NCBI GenBank assembly: GCA_913020095.1 | Contig: CAJWAH010000068.1 | Span: 1 to 7,316, forward strand | DNA from: an uncultured Synechococcus sp. | Lineage (GTDB): Bacteria; Cyanobacteriota; Cyanobacteriia; PCC-6307; Cyanobiaceae | Direction: 5' to 3' | DNA: 7,316 bases | In this document: positions 1 to 6,375 of the stretch, in pieces | Position numbering within the stretch: position 1 is the stretch's first letter | How the letters are laid out: the number at the start of each line of letters is the position of its first letter | Notes under the pieces: generated by a model | Databases searched by the model: none | What the model saw: only the letters and a program-made list of their open reading frames with translations | Told to the model about the DNA's origin: nothing | Made by a program: the position numbers and the translations under genes

Positions 1-559
1 ACACCAGGATCGTTGGAGCGGCCAGCGCTACAAACGACAACTTGATTAGAACTCCAAGCAAAAGGGTGCTGAGTTGCAGCAAATAACTGACTAAGGGAAG
101 GGTTTCTTGGCGGATGCGGCAGAGCGCTGTGAGGCTGACGATCAGGCAGAAGCTGTTGAAGAGCGCATCCAGCCGTTGGGAGGTCAAAAAGGCGAGCACC
201 AGCAGCATTAGCCAGCTCAGGGGATGACCGATTTGCCGGCGCAGGCTGAGCATCGCGGCCCCCCAGCCCAGGCCATAGAGCCAGCGGCCTAGCAAAAAGA
301 AATTGAGGTTCTCGCTGACCTGACCTGTGTAGAGCTGGTGGTACGGGCCAAAGGTGAAGACCACATCGCTGCCATAGAGGCGGCCGGCATCGGTGGCCTG
401 AACAAGCGACTCCACCCAGCCCGGGTCAAGGCCGATCCAGGGGGTGCGAATCGGCAGGCTCCAGATCAAAGCGGTGGCTGCTGCCAGAAACAGCAGCCCA
501 TCGAGCAACCGCGTGGACCACTGCTGTGACGTCGTTGGACGGCGCAGCGTCAGCGGCAT
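1..559 (-). CDS. Multi-spanning membrane protein, unrecognised function, C-terminus cut off by window edge
   Basis: Reading the minus strand from an ATG at 559 gives 186 open residues that run off the left edge. A basic N-terminus is followed by a hydrophobic helix at about residues 18-36, then a loop with LDPGW (44-48) and GSDVVFTFGP (63-72). Several more hydrophobic stretches follow, roughly five or six membrane helices in the visible part. The DP-W then D-VFTFGP loop resembles a group of large bacterial inner-membrane proteins, often annotated as hypothetical or glycosyltransferase-like; that link is from memory. A GAGAG a few bases before the ATG may be the ribosome binding site. The gene starts 39 nt after the stop of the glycoside-hydrolase-like gene on the same strand, so it is probably the last visible member of the prs unit. 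A role in polysaccharide or envelope assembly is inference only. Confidence 0.75.
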   Translation of the reverse strand, partial: MPLTLRRPTTSQQWSTRLLDGLLFLAAATALIWSLPIRTPWIGLDPGWVESLVQATDAGRLYGSDVVFTFGPYHQLYTGQVSENLNFFLLGRWLYGLGWGAAMLSLRRQIGHPLSWLMLLVLAFLTSQRLDALFNSFCLIVSLTALCRIRQETLPLVSYLLQLSTLLLGVLIKLSFVALAAPTILV

Positions 560-598
560 TAGCTCTCAAAAGAAGTGGCTGGAACCTTACTGGAGCTT

Positions 599-1777
599 TC
601 AGAAGGGCAGGATCTGCTCGCCAAAGAGCTCCGCGTGGCGCCGGCGCAGGCCTTGGCGCCGGAAGTTGCCACCTTCAGGTCCTGCGTACTGTCCCCACAG
701 CCCTTCCCAATAGAAGTAGACCGCGCCAAAGCCGCGCTGATGGGCCAGTTGCAGCTTGCGGTGCAGCTTGGTCATCGGTGTGGTGCGTCCGCCAAAGCCA
801 GCCAGGATGCCGATGTGCACGGGGATGCCCCAGCTTTGGGCCCGTCGAATCGCGCTCTGGCCTAAATCGTTTTGGAAGCCTTTGAGCGAGTAGGCGTAGT
901 TCTGCACGATCAGCTCATCCACCAGGCCCCGCACAGCCCAGATCTCCCAGTCTTGAAGCCACTGGTTGTAGGCAAAGCGAAAGGGGCCCGGCGAGAGGCT
1001 GATGCGCTCATTGCCGCCGCTCTCGGCTAGGGCGATCCGCAGGCTGAGCAAGAGTTCGGTGAGCTTGCCCCTGCGCCAGTTCATCCAGGCCCGGTTGCTG
1101 AAATCGGCTGGAGGGTCTTCGCCGGTCTCACGGCGGTAGAGCTGGCGCGTGTAGTCGTCGTAGCCGAGCTCCACCGGCCAGGCGAAATGGTCATCGAGCT
1201 GGATGCCATCGGCGTTGCAACGGCTGGCGATCTCTGTGATCAACCCCACAAACCGCTCTTGCACCCCTGGATGGGCGGGATTGAGCCACACCCGCAGGTC
1301 TTTGAGGGGCGAGGTTTTGAGGTTGGCGCCATGCATGGCGTAGAGGCTTGAGCCATCGGAGCGCTTCAGCACCCACTCGGGGTTTTGCTGCACCACCGCC
1401 GCATCAGCGGGCTCCATCAGCCCGTATTCAAACCAGGGGATCACCTGCATGCCCCGCTGCTGGGCGCTGCGGGTCAGGCGGCAGATGGGATCCAGATCAG
1501 GGGCATCGCGCTGCAGTTGGGGCTCCATCGGTGCCCAGCGGCTGCGGTGGAAGGTGGCGCCCCTGCTCCACACATTGGGGTAGAGCGTGTTGAACCCAGC
1601 GGCATCAAGCTGCTGCACAGCACGCTCGATGCGCTTTGGGTCGTAGTACAGCGGGCTGGGGCTGTTGGTGAGCCACACCCCCACGCGGCGGAAGTCGGCG
1701 CGGACTGGAGCGGAGATCAGGCTCAGGGCCAAGCTGGCCAGCAGCCCACAGGCGCTGAACCGGCGCAACCGTGTCAC
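599..1777 (-). CDS. Secreted glycoside-hydrolase-like protein (GHL10 / DUF187 type)
   Basis: The 392-residue product starts with a Sec signal peptide: basic MTRLRR, a hydrophobic core at about 10-23, and a V-R-A cleavage site near residue 27, so it is exported. The mature part looks like a TIM barrel of the family-10-like glycosyl hydrolases. GVWLTN is at 33-38, FNTLYPNVW at 62-70, VIPWFEYG at 112-119, WLNP at 164-167 and GIQLDDHF at 191-198, where D195/D196 sit in the expected active-site strand. SLSPGPF and VQNYAYS follow later. Family members are thought to act on cell-surface or peptidoglycan-type glycans, but substrates are mostly unproven. The start is GTG at 1777, overlapping the prs stop as GTGA, which implies translational coupling to prs. 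No domain appears broken, and the length is normal for a single-domain member. Confidence 0.88.
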   Translation of the reverse strand: MTRLRRFSACGLLASLALSLISAPVRADFRRVGVWLTNSPSPLYYDPKRIERAVQQLDAAGFNTLYPNVWSRGATFHRSRWAPMEPQLQRDAPDLDPICRLTRSAQQRGMQVIPWFEYGLMEPADAAVVQQNPEWVLKRSDGSSLYAMHGANLKTSPLKDLRVWLNPAHPGVQERFVGLITEIASRCNADGIQLDDHFAWPVELGYDDYTRQLYRRETGEDPPADFSNRAWMNWRRGKLTELLLSLRIALAESGGNERISLSPGPFRFAYNQWLQDWEIWAVRGLVDELIVQNYAYSLKGFQNDLGQSAIRRAQSWGIPVHIGILAGFGGRTTPMTKLHRKLQLAHQRGFGAVYFYWEGLWGQYAGPEGGNFRRQGLRRRHAELFGEQILPF

Positions 1778-2769
1778 CGAAACATCGAGCTGACCGAGCT
1801 CTCCTCGTGAATCCGCCAGATGGTTTCGCCGAGCATGTTGGCGACCGAGAGCATCTGCAGCTGCGGGAAGCGGTCCTCCGGTGCCACTGGGATGCTGTTG
1901 GTGACCACCACCTCTTCAAACAAGCCGGGCTCAGAGAGCCGCTCAACGGCAGGGGGTGAGAACACGGCATGGGTGGCGCAGGCGATCACCCGCTTGGCCC
2001 CTTGCTGACGCAGCAGCTTGGCCCCTTGGGAGATCGTGCCGCCGGTGTCGATCATGTCGTCCACCAACACGGCGGTTTTGCCGCTCACATCACCAATCAC
2101 GGTGAGGCTTTCGGCCACGTTGTGGGCGGAGCGGCGCTTGTCGATGATGGCCAGAGGAGCGTCGTCCATGCGCTTGGCGAAGGCCCTGGCGCGGGCCACG
2201 CCACCCACATCGGGTGAGACCACCACCACTTCGCCGAGATCGCGGGTGGCCAAGTAATCCACCAGCACCGGAGCGCCGTAGATGTGATCGCAAGGAATGT
2301 CGAAATAACCCTGGATCTGGGCTGAGTGCAGGTCCATCGCCAGCACGCGGTTGACCCCGGATTCCTTCAGCAGGTTGGCCACCAACTTGGCGGTGATCGA
2401 CTCACGGCCTGCTGTTTTGCGATCAGCGCGGGCGTAGCCGTAGTAGGGGATCACAGCGGTGATCTGCCTGGCCGAAGCCCTGCGGCAGGCATCCACCATG
2501 ATCAGCAACTCCATCAGGTGGTCATTGACCGGAGCGCAGGTGGGCTGCACCAGAAACACATCGCAGCCGCGGATGGATTCTTGAATTTGGATATAAAGCT
2601 CGCCATCAGCAAATCCCTTGCTGACCCGTGGACCGACGGGAATGCCGAGATAACCAGCGATTTCCTGAGCCAGAGCGGGGTTGGAATTGCCGCAAAACAG
2701 ACGAAGTCTTGAACTGTCGACTGCTGTTGGTGTCGGCACGCTGCGCTCGGTGGCCACGTAACTGGTCAC
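1774..2769 (-). CDS. prs: Ribose-phosphate pyrophosphokinase (PRPP synthetase)
   Basis: This enzyme makes 5-phosphoribosyl 1-diphosphate from ribose 5-phosphate and ATP in the cytosol, feeding purine, pyrimidine, NAD, histidine and tryptophan synthesis. The 331-residue product has the class I layout: LFCGNSNPALAQEIA (24-38), FADGE (53-57), the catalytic flexible loop YGYARADRK (110-118), the metal-binding DLHSAQIQGYF region with H148, SPDVGG (185-190), and the PRPP-binding loop VLVDDMIDTGGTI (234-246). All key motifs are intact. The start is GTG at 2769; it gives an N-terminal extension of about 20 residues before the conserved LRLFCG, which is common in cyanobacterial Prs as I recall it. It is the first gene of a minus-strand unit with the glycoside-hydrolase-like gene (4-nt overlap) and is divergent from the gene at 2821. 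Confidence 0.97.
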   Translation of the reverse strand: MTSYVATERSVPTPTAVDSSRLRLFCGNSNPALAQEIAGYLGIPVGPRVSKGFADGELYIQIQESIRGCDVFLVQPTCAPVNDHLMELLIMVDACRRASARQITAVIPYYGYARADRKTAGRESITAKLVANLLKESGVNRVLAMDLHSAQIQGYFDIPCDHIYGAPVLVDYLATRDLGEVVVVSPDVGGVARARAFAKRMDDAPLAIIDKRRSAHNVAESLTVIGDVSGKTAVLVDDMIDTGGTISQGAKLLRQQGAKRVIACATHAVFSPPAVERLSEPGLFEEVVVTNSIPVAPEDRFPQLQMLSVANMLGETIWRIHEESSVSSMFR

Positions 2770-2820
2770 GGTACTGGCCCAGGCCTCTCAGACTTCGATG
2801 GTAGAAGCGAGCCTGCACCT
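2770..2820. promoter_or_regulatory. Divergent intergenic region between prs and the 2821 gene
   Basis: These 51 nt must carry most of the start signals for prs on the minus strand and for the small gene on the plus strand. On the minus strand a TACCAT lies about 25 nt before the prs GTG and resembles a -10 box, but I see no convincing -35 at the right spacing. No operator-like palindrome is evident. The promoter role is inferred from the divergent layout. Confidence 0.4.
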
Positions 2821-3294
2821 TTGACAGCTATCGAGCGTCTGTTCTGTTGCAGCCCCCATGGCAGTGCGGTGATGCCGGCGCTGGCCCAGGCCTGGGATCA
2901 GCTCAAGTGGGGGCCCCAGCGCTGGTTGGAGGCCGGCTCAACCATCCAAAACCTGGCGCCCAAGGGTGAACGGCTACTGCTGCTCTCCGCTGGCGCAGAG
3001 CTGGTGGATTGGGCCGAAGCCGTTGCGGCTTGGCGCCTGCCAACGCTGCTGTTGATTCCAGCGGGTGAGCGCCTGCGGGCTGAAGCGGCTCTGCATTACG
3101 CCCTGCTTCAACAGCAGCAGGTGCCTGTGTTGGGCCTGTTGCAGGTGGGGGAGCCATGGCACCCCGCTGATCGCCAGGCTGATGCCCTGCCTTGGTTGGG
3201 GTGTTGGAGGCCGGATGAACCCCAAGAGCTGGCCGCCTTTGGCAGCCTGCTGCAGCAACGCTTTCTGCAGCTCGATCCCTCCCAGGGCGCTTGA
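2821..3294 (+). CDS. Unrecognised small cytosolic protein
   Basis: The 157-residue product has no signal peptide and no membrane helix. I do not recognise a named domain. Visible features are an N-terminal C-C-S-P-H-G stretch (residues 9-14), a WGPQRW segment (30-35), hydrophobic strands such as LLLLSAG and LPTLLLIPAGE, a Gln-rich run (LLQQQQ), and a Trp/Pro-rich C-terminal third. Alternating strands and helices suggest a small alpha/beta fold. The start is TTG at 2821, the only start in frame before the conserved-looking N-terminus; the next choices are GTG at 2869 and ATG at 2872. The TTG lacks a strong ribosome binding site. It lies 51 nt from prs, divergent, and ends 3 nt before the LCP gene that reads towards it. 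Base composition matches its cyanobacterial neighbours, so it is probably a lineage-conserved hypothetical gene. Confidence 0.75.
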   Translation: MTAIERLFCCSPHGSAVMPALAQAWDQLKWGPQRWLEAGSTIQNLAPKGERLLLLSAGAELVDWAEAVAAWRLPTLLLIPAGERLRAEAALHYALLQQQQVPVLGLLQVGEPWHPADRQADALPWLGCWRPDEPQELAAFGSLLQQRFLQLDPSQGA

Positions 3295-3297
3295 GCT

Positions 3298-4485
3298 TCA
3301 GGGGCGCCAGTCCTGCCCCAGCAGCACGGCGATTCCCGTATCCGGTGGGGTGGGCCCAGGTTGCAATTCGCCCTGCCCTAGGGCGCGCTGCACCGCCAGT
3401 GCTTCAGCTCGCCCACCGCTGTAGCGAATCAAGGTGCGCGGCAGCGGGGCCTCCAGCGGCAGTTCGGCCTCATAGGCCGGTTGGCCCGCGCGCCTGAGTT
3501 GGTTGAGGGCTTGGCCAGTGCTGATGGCATCACTGCCCATCACGGCCACGGCGGTGTCGCTGTCGCTGGGGGGGCGCTGGCTCAGCCAGCGCTCCAGCAC
3601 GCTGCCTGCTTGGCCTTGATCCAGCCTCGGGCTACCCCCCTCGCTTTGCAGCGGCAGCCGGGTGATGCGCATGCGGCTGGGTTGCTGCAAGCCAGCGGCC
3701 AGCAGGCTCAGGATTTCACCTTTGGAGAGGTTGGTGCTGCTGGTGTTGTTGAGCTCCTGCAGCAATTCGGGTAGCAAGGGCACCACGGCTGGATCGCCAA
3801 GCCGCTCAGCTATCGGCAACAGCAGTTCCTGTTGGCGTTGGCGCCGTGCCCCTTCACTGCCGGTGCCGCGCAGGCGCAGCAGCTGCAGGGCCTGCTCGCC
3901 GCTGAGCCATTGCTGGCCGGCTTCGAGATTGATGTTGAGGCCTCCGGCTTTGTCCTGGTAGCGCAATGGGGTTTGCAGCAGGAACGGGATGCCGCCAGCG
4001 GCATCAATCGCTGCGCTGAGGCTGCTCATGGGAATTAGTGCGTAGCGGTCGGGCCGCAAGGGCTCGCCAGAGCCCCCCAGCAGTTGGCTCACCACATCGC
4101 TGGTGAGGGCTACACCGCCGAGTTGGTAGAGCTCCTGCAAGGGCACCAGTTGGTTCTGGCCTGGCAGCAGCACCTCCAGCTCACTGGGAATCTGCAGCCA
4201 GTCCATCCCGCCTGTGGGGTGGACGCGCAGCATCAGCATCAGCTGAATCTCGCCTTCGGCCGGGCTGCTCAGGTTGGGCTGATCGAGGCCTAAGAGCAGC
4301 ACGGTCTGCGCTTGGCCCGGTGGTTCGGCCAGGCGGCTGATGGCAGGCCGCTGCTCATCGAGCGAGATCGTTTGCCTGGGGATCAAGCGGTCAGCGACCC
4401 ACACGCCGGCCAACAAGCCGCCAAAGGCCAAGCTCACCCGCCAAACAATGCGTGTGCTGCGGCGGAGATCGGCCCAGGCACCCAT
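3298..4485 (-). CDS. LytR-CpsA-Psr (LCP) family protein with atypical catalytic motifs
   Basis: LCP proteins transfer lipid-linked polymers to peptidoglycan or other envelope acceptors. From ATG at 4485 the product is 395 residues: a short cytosolic basic start, one membrane helix at about 13-35, then an outer domain. LLLGLDQ (63-69), the LQIP strand (97-100), a G-LTSDVVSQLLG helix, DAAGGIPF, the N-I-N-L-AGQQWLSGEQALQLLRLRG segment and R-RQRQQ match the LCP order. The usual RSDT is replaced by GEIQ and the usual IPRD by IPSE (99-102), so two catalytic or phosphate-binding positions differ. A C-terminal extension of about 150 residues resembles the LytR C-terminal (LytR_C) type domain in position only. 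The frame stays open upstream to 5076, but that stretch lies antisense to bciB. MGAW before the membrane helix is the natural start. Confidence 0.82.
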   Translation of the reverse strand: MGAWADLRRSTRIVWRVSLAFGGLLAGVWVADRLIPRQTISLDEQRPAISRLAEPPGQAQTVLLLGLDQPNLSSPAEGEIQLMLMLRVHPTGGMDWLQIPSELEVLLPGQNQLVPLQELYQLGGVALTSDVVSQLLGGSGEPLRPDRYALIPMSSLSAAIDAAGGIPFLLQTPLRYQDKAGGLNINLEAGQQWLSGEQALQLLRLRGTGSEGARRQRQQELLLPIAERLGDPAVVPLLPELLQELNNTSSTNLSKGEILSLLAAGLQQPSRMRITRLPLQSEGGSPRLDQGQAGSVLERWLSQRPPSDSDTAVAVMGSDAISTGQALNQLRRAGQPAYEAELPLEAPLPRTLIRYSGGRAEALAVQRALGQGELQPGPTPPDTGIAVLLGQDWRP

Positions 4486-4539
4486 GGCATACGGCAACGG
4501 AGTGGCAGATAGTTTGGAGCCTGTGGTGATCTCTGTCTG
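4486..4539. promoter_or_regulatory. Divergent intergenic region between LCP gene and bciB
   Basis: These 54 nt separate two divergent starts and so should contain both promoters. TAGTTT at 4510-4515 is a weak -10-like match on the plus strand; no good -35 accompanies it. I see no palindromic operator. The role is inferred from layout alone. Confidence 0.35.
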
Positions 4540-6099
4540 TTGACCCTCGCCCCGCATCAAAAGGCCAAGCCGATGGCCAGGGGCACGGTGCGTCCGGCCA
4601 AAGACCTGTGCAGCGACTGCGGCCTCTGCGACAGCCGTTGGGTGGCCTACGTGCGCCAGGCCTGTGCCTTTATCCATCAGCAATTTGAGTCGCTGGAGCG
4701 CAAAGCCCACGGCCGCAGCCGCGATCTCGACAACGAAGACGAGCTCTATTTCGGCGTCAGTGAGCGGATGTTTTGCGCCCAGCTGCAGCAGCCGCTGGAG
4801 GGTGCCCAATGGACGGGCATCGTCAGCACCCTTGGGGTGAGGGCCCTCGAGCAGAACCTGGTGGATGCGGTGCTCTGCGTGCAGCAGAGCCCTGACGATC
4901 GCTTCACACCCATGCCAGTGCTGGCCCGCACGCCCCAGGAGGTGTTGGCGGCGCGGGTCAACAAGCCCACCCTCTCCAACAACCTTTCGGTGCTGGAGCA
5001 ATTGCCAGGCAGTGGCATCAAACGCCTGCTGGCGATTGGGGTGGGTTGCCAAACCCAGGCCCTGCGCGCTGTTCAAGACAGCCTTGGCTTGGAGGAGCTC
5101 TACGTGCTGGGCATGCCCTGCGTGGACAACGTCAGCCGCGAAGGCCTGCAGACCTTTTTGGAGAGCACCAGCCGTTCACCCGAGACGGTGGTGCACTACG
5201 AGTTCATGCAGGATTTCCGTATTCATTTCCGCCACAGCGACGGCAGCACCGAGACCGTTCCCTTCTTTGGGCTGGATACCCCCAAGCTCAAAGATGTCTT
5301 TGCCCCCAGTTGCCTCAGCTGCTTTGACTACGTCAACGCCTGCGCTGACTTGGTGGTTGGCTACATGGGCGCGCCGTTCCAATGGCAATGGCTGGTGGTG
5401 CGAAACCAGCGGGGCCAAAAGCTTTTGGATCTGGTAGAGGCTGAACTCAAAACTCAGCCGGTGATGAGCTCAGGCCAGCGGGCCCAAGCGGTGCAACAGG
5501 GGATTGATGCCTACGACAAGGCCCTGCGGTTGCCCCGTTGGTTAGCCGAAGTGGTCGGTGTGGTGGTGCAGCGAGTAGGACCGAAGGGTCTGGAATATGC
5601 CCGCTTCTCCATCGATTCCCATTTCACGCGCAACGCCACCTGGCTGAGGCGCCATCACCCCGAGAAATTGGCGCAGCATCTGCCGGCTTTCGCTCAAAAG
5701 ATCGTGAGCCGCTACCGCCTGCCGCAGCCTTCAGCGAAGCGCAGCATGCCTCACATCATCCCGACCAAGGCCGCCAGCAAGACGCTCTTCGTCATCGACA
5801 TGGTGTGGAACGGTGGCACAACGATCGAAACCGAGGCGCTCGCGTGGAGTGACACGCCTGATCCTGCGAACGAGTTTGCCTGCAAGCTCTGGGGGCAGCA
5901 GTGGGGCTTTGAGCATGGACTGGACCCGGCGCCTACGATGCGCACAACTCCCGGAGAGGTCCCAGTGCGCTCCATTGCCAGCGCGTCCACACACTGTGCC
6001 GAGGCTCACTCACCGCTTGCAGAGAGGCCACAGTGTGTTCAGGCACACGCACTCGCACGCGCAGCGTGCTCAGGCGCACACACTCACTCGAAGTGCTGA
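4540..6099 (+). CDS. bciB: Ferredoxin-dependent 3,8-divinyl chlorophyllide 8-vinyl reductase (slr1923/BciB type), with an unrelated C-terminal run-on
   Basis: The enzyme reduces the 8-vinyl group of divinyl (proto)chlorophyllide with electrons from ferredoxin, using iron-sulfur clusters and FAD. It belongs to the FrhB (F420 hydrogenase beta) family, which also holds plant 7-hydroxymethyl chlorophyll a reductase. Seen here are C24-x2-C27-x2-C30, DELYFGV, QWTGIVSTL, NKPTLSNNLSVLEQ, GVGCQTQALRAVQ (C170), PCVDN (C194), VHYEFMQDF, and APSCLSCFDY with C258 and C261, all as in cyanobacterial homologues. The family match ends at about residue 395 (RYRLP, near 5724). The frame then continues for about 125 unrelated residues to 6099; I regard these as foreign DNA at a junction, so the native stop is missing. 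The start is TTG at 4540, favoured because homologues as I recall them share the PHQKAKP segment. ATG at 4573, preceded by AAAAGG at 8 nt, is the alternative. Confidence 0.9.
   Translation: MTLAPHQKAKPMARGTVRPAKDLCSDCGLCDSRWVAYVRQACAFIHQQFESLERKAHGRSRDLDNEDELYFGVSERMFCAQLQQPLEGAQWTGIVSTLGVRALEQNLVDAVLCVQQSPDDRFTPMPVLARTPQEVLAARVNKPTLSNNLSVLEQLPGSGIKRLLAIGVGCQTQALRAVQDSLGLEELYVLGMPCVDNVSREGLQTFLESTSRSPETVVHYEFMQDFRIHFRHSDGSTETVPFFGLDTPKLKDVFAPSCLSCFDYVNACADLVVGYMGAPFQWQWLVVRNQRGQKLLDLVEAELKTQPVMSSGQRAQAVQQGIDAYDKALRLPRWLAEVVGVVVQRVGPKGLEYARFSIDSHFTRNATWLRRHHPEKLAQHLPAFAQKIVSRYRLPQPSAKRSMPHIIPTKAASKTLFVIDMVWNGGTTIETEALAWSDTPDPANEFACKLWGQQWGFEHGLDPAPTMRTTPGEVPVRSIASASTHCAEAHSPLAERPQCVQAHALARAACSGAHTHSKC
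5724..5746. other. Probable junction between cyanobacterial and eukaryote-like DNA
   Basis: Left of here the plus-strand frame encodes conserved BciB sequence up to IVSRYRLP. Right of here the same frame encodes sequence unlike that family, followed by intron-like and exon-like blocks. No tRNA gene, terminal inverted repeat, transposase or obvious target-site duplication marks the change. The exact base cannot be fixed without a homologue alignment; the true breakpoint could lie a few tens of bases to either side. Confidence 0.6.
5746..5958 (+). CDS. Exon A (putative): unrecognised N-terminal or internal segment
   Basis: About 71 residues with natural composition begin at an ATG at 5746 in the same frame as bciB. 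They contain KTLFVIDMVWNGG, TPDPANEFACKLWGQQWGF and DPAPTM. I recognise no domain. The Trp/Phe/Cys content looks like folded protein, unlike the low-complexity residues that follow. A donor at GAG|GTCCCA (5959) would end the exon in phase 0; this donor is a weak match to consensus. The exon may instead begin at an upstream acceptor lost at the junction, since the ATG is internal to an open frame. Confidence 0.4.
5989..6038. repeat. 10-bp inverted repeat within putative intron 1
   Basis: ACACACTGTG at 5989-5998 is the reverse complement of CACAGTGTGT at 6029-6038, with a 30-nt spacer. Spacing this long and the CA/GT-rich composition make chance likely. There is no U run after it, so it is not a bacterial terminator for bciB. 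Confidence 0.4.
6039..6087 (+). repeat. Imperfect 18-bp direct repeat, CA-rich
   Basis: TCAGGCACACGCACTCGC at 6039-6056 recurs at 6070-6087 as TCAGGCGCACACACTCAC, matching 15 of 18 bases with starts 31 nt apart. The array of CAC/CGC steps looks like degenerate simple-sequence repeat, of a kind common in eukaryotic introns and not seen in the cyanobacterial part of the window. Confidence 0.55.
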
Positions 6100-6130
6100 A
6101 AGACTGACGATGCGCGCTTTCTTGATGTAG

Positions 6131-6287
6131 TGCTACGACGAGTATGGCGTGTTCAATCTTGGGGGAGCAAGCCTGTCCATCAAAGTGAGCCGGGTCGACT
6201 CGTGCCCATATTACTTCAAGACAAACTTGCTGAAGCTCGCGCTCAAGTCTCGTGGCATCCACACCAGCGGGTCCAGAAACGAGCTCG
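6131..6287 (+). CDS. Exon B (putative): first part of a SAP domain
   Basis: Directly after a TAG at 6128-6130 the frame reads CYDEYGVFNLGG and onwards for 53 codons, ending with YYFKTNLLKLALKSRG and then HTSGSRNEL. Leu-x-x-x-Leu-Lys-x-Arg-Gly followed by Thr-Ser-Gly-x-(Lys/Arg)-x-x-Leu is the core of the SAP helix-turn-helix motif, which binds AT-rich DNA or RNA in nuclear proteins. Unspliced, the frame stops at TGA 6290-6292, just before the second SAP helix is complete. There is no usable start codon at its beginning and no ribosome binding site, so it is not a free-standing bacterial gene. The exon would end in phase 1 at CTC G|GTTGAC. Confidence 0.62.
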
Positions 6288-6375
6288 GTTGACCATGCCT
6301 GCCAAGGCAGCCTTGTTGAAGTGATATTTTCAGTGGGTTTGTATGCCACTTACATCTGATCGCCCCGGTACACAG
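6288..6375 (+). other. Putative intron 2, 88 nt, interrupting the SAP motif
   Basis: The stretch begins GTTGAC and ends GGTACACAG. Its removal joins the single G left from exon B to CT of exon C, making an Ala codon. The peptide then reads S-G-S-R-N-E-L-A-E-R-L-W-A-H, a good ending for a SAP motif (EL-xx-RL). The stop at 6290-6292 falls inside the intron. This is the strongest single argument that the right part of the window is spliced DNA. Confidence 0.66.

Larger units (their letters stand above)
5959..6130 (+). other. Putative intron 1, CA-rich
   Basis: This 172-nt stretch would begin GTCCCA and end TTTCTTGATGTAG, the end having a short pyrimidine run before AG. It is rich in CAC/CAG steps and translates to His/Ala/Ser low complexity in every plus frame. 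The next protein-like block starts immediately after the TAG, which would otherwise be an in-frame stop. The acceptor is convincing; the donor is uncertain. Confidence 0.45.

Noticed and set aside
3481..4038. Several plus-strand frames opposite the LCP gene
   Set aside because: They are antisense shadows of a GC-rich coding region, Ala/Gln-rich and without start signals or motifs.
4486..5076. Upstream extension of the LCP reading frame to give 592 residues
   Set aside because: This part lies antisense to conserved bciB sequence and precedes the natural start Met, which sits just before the single membrane helix.
5731..6099. BciB with a genuine extra C-terminal domain
   Set aside because: The tail degrades into His/Ala/Ser low complexity, matches nothing in the family as I know it, and lies next to intron-like and exon-like blocks in other frames. 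A junction explains it better.
5933..6349. Minus-strand reading frame of 138 residues
   Set aside because: It spans the CA-rich tract and lies antisense to the SAP-like block. Its composition shows no domain or start signal.
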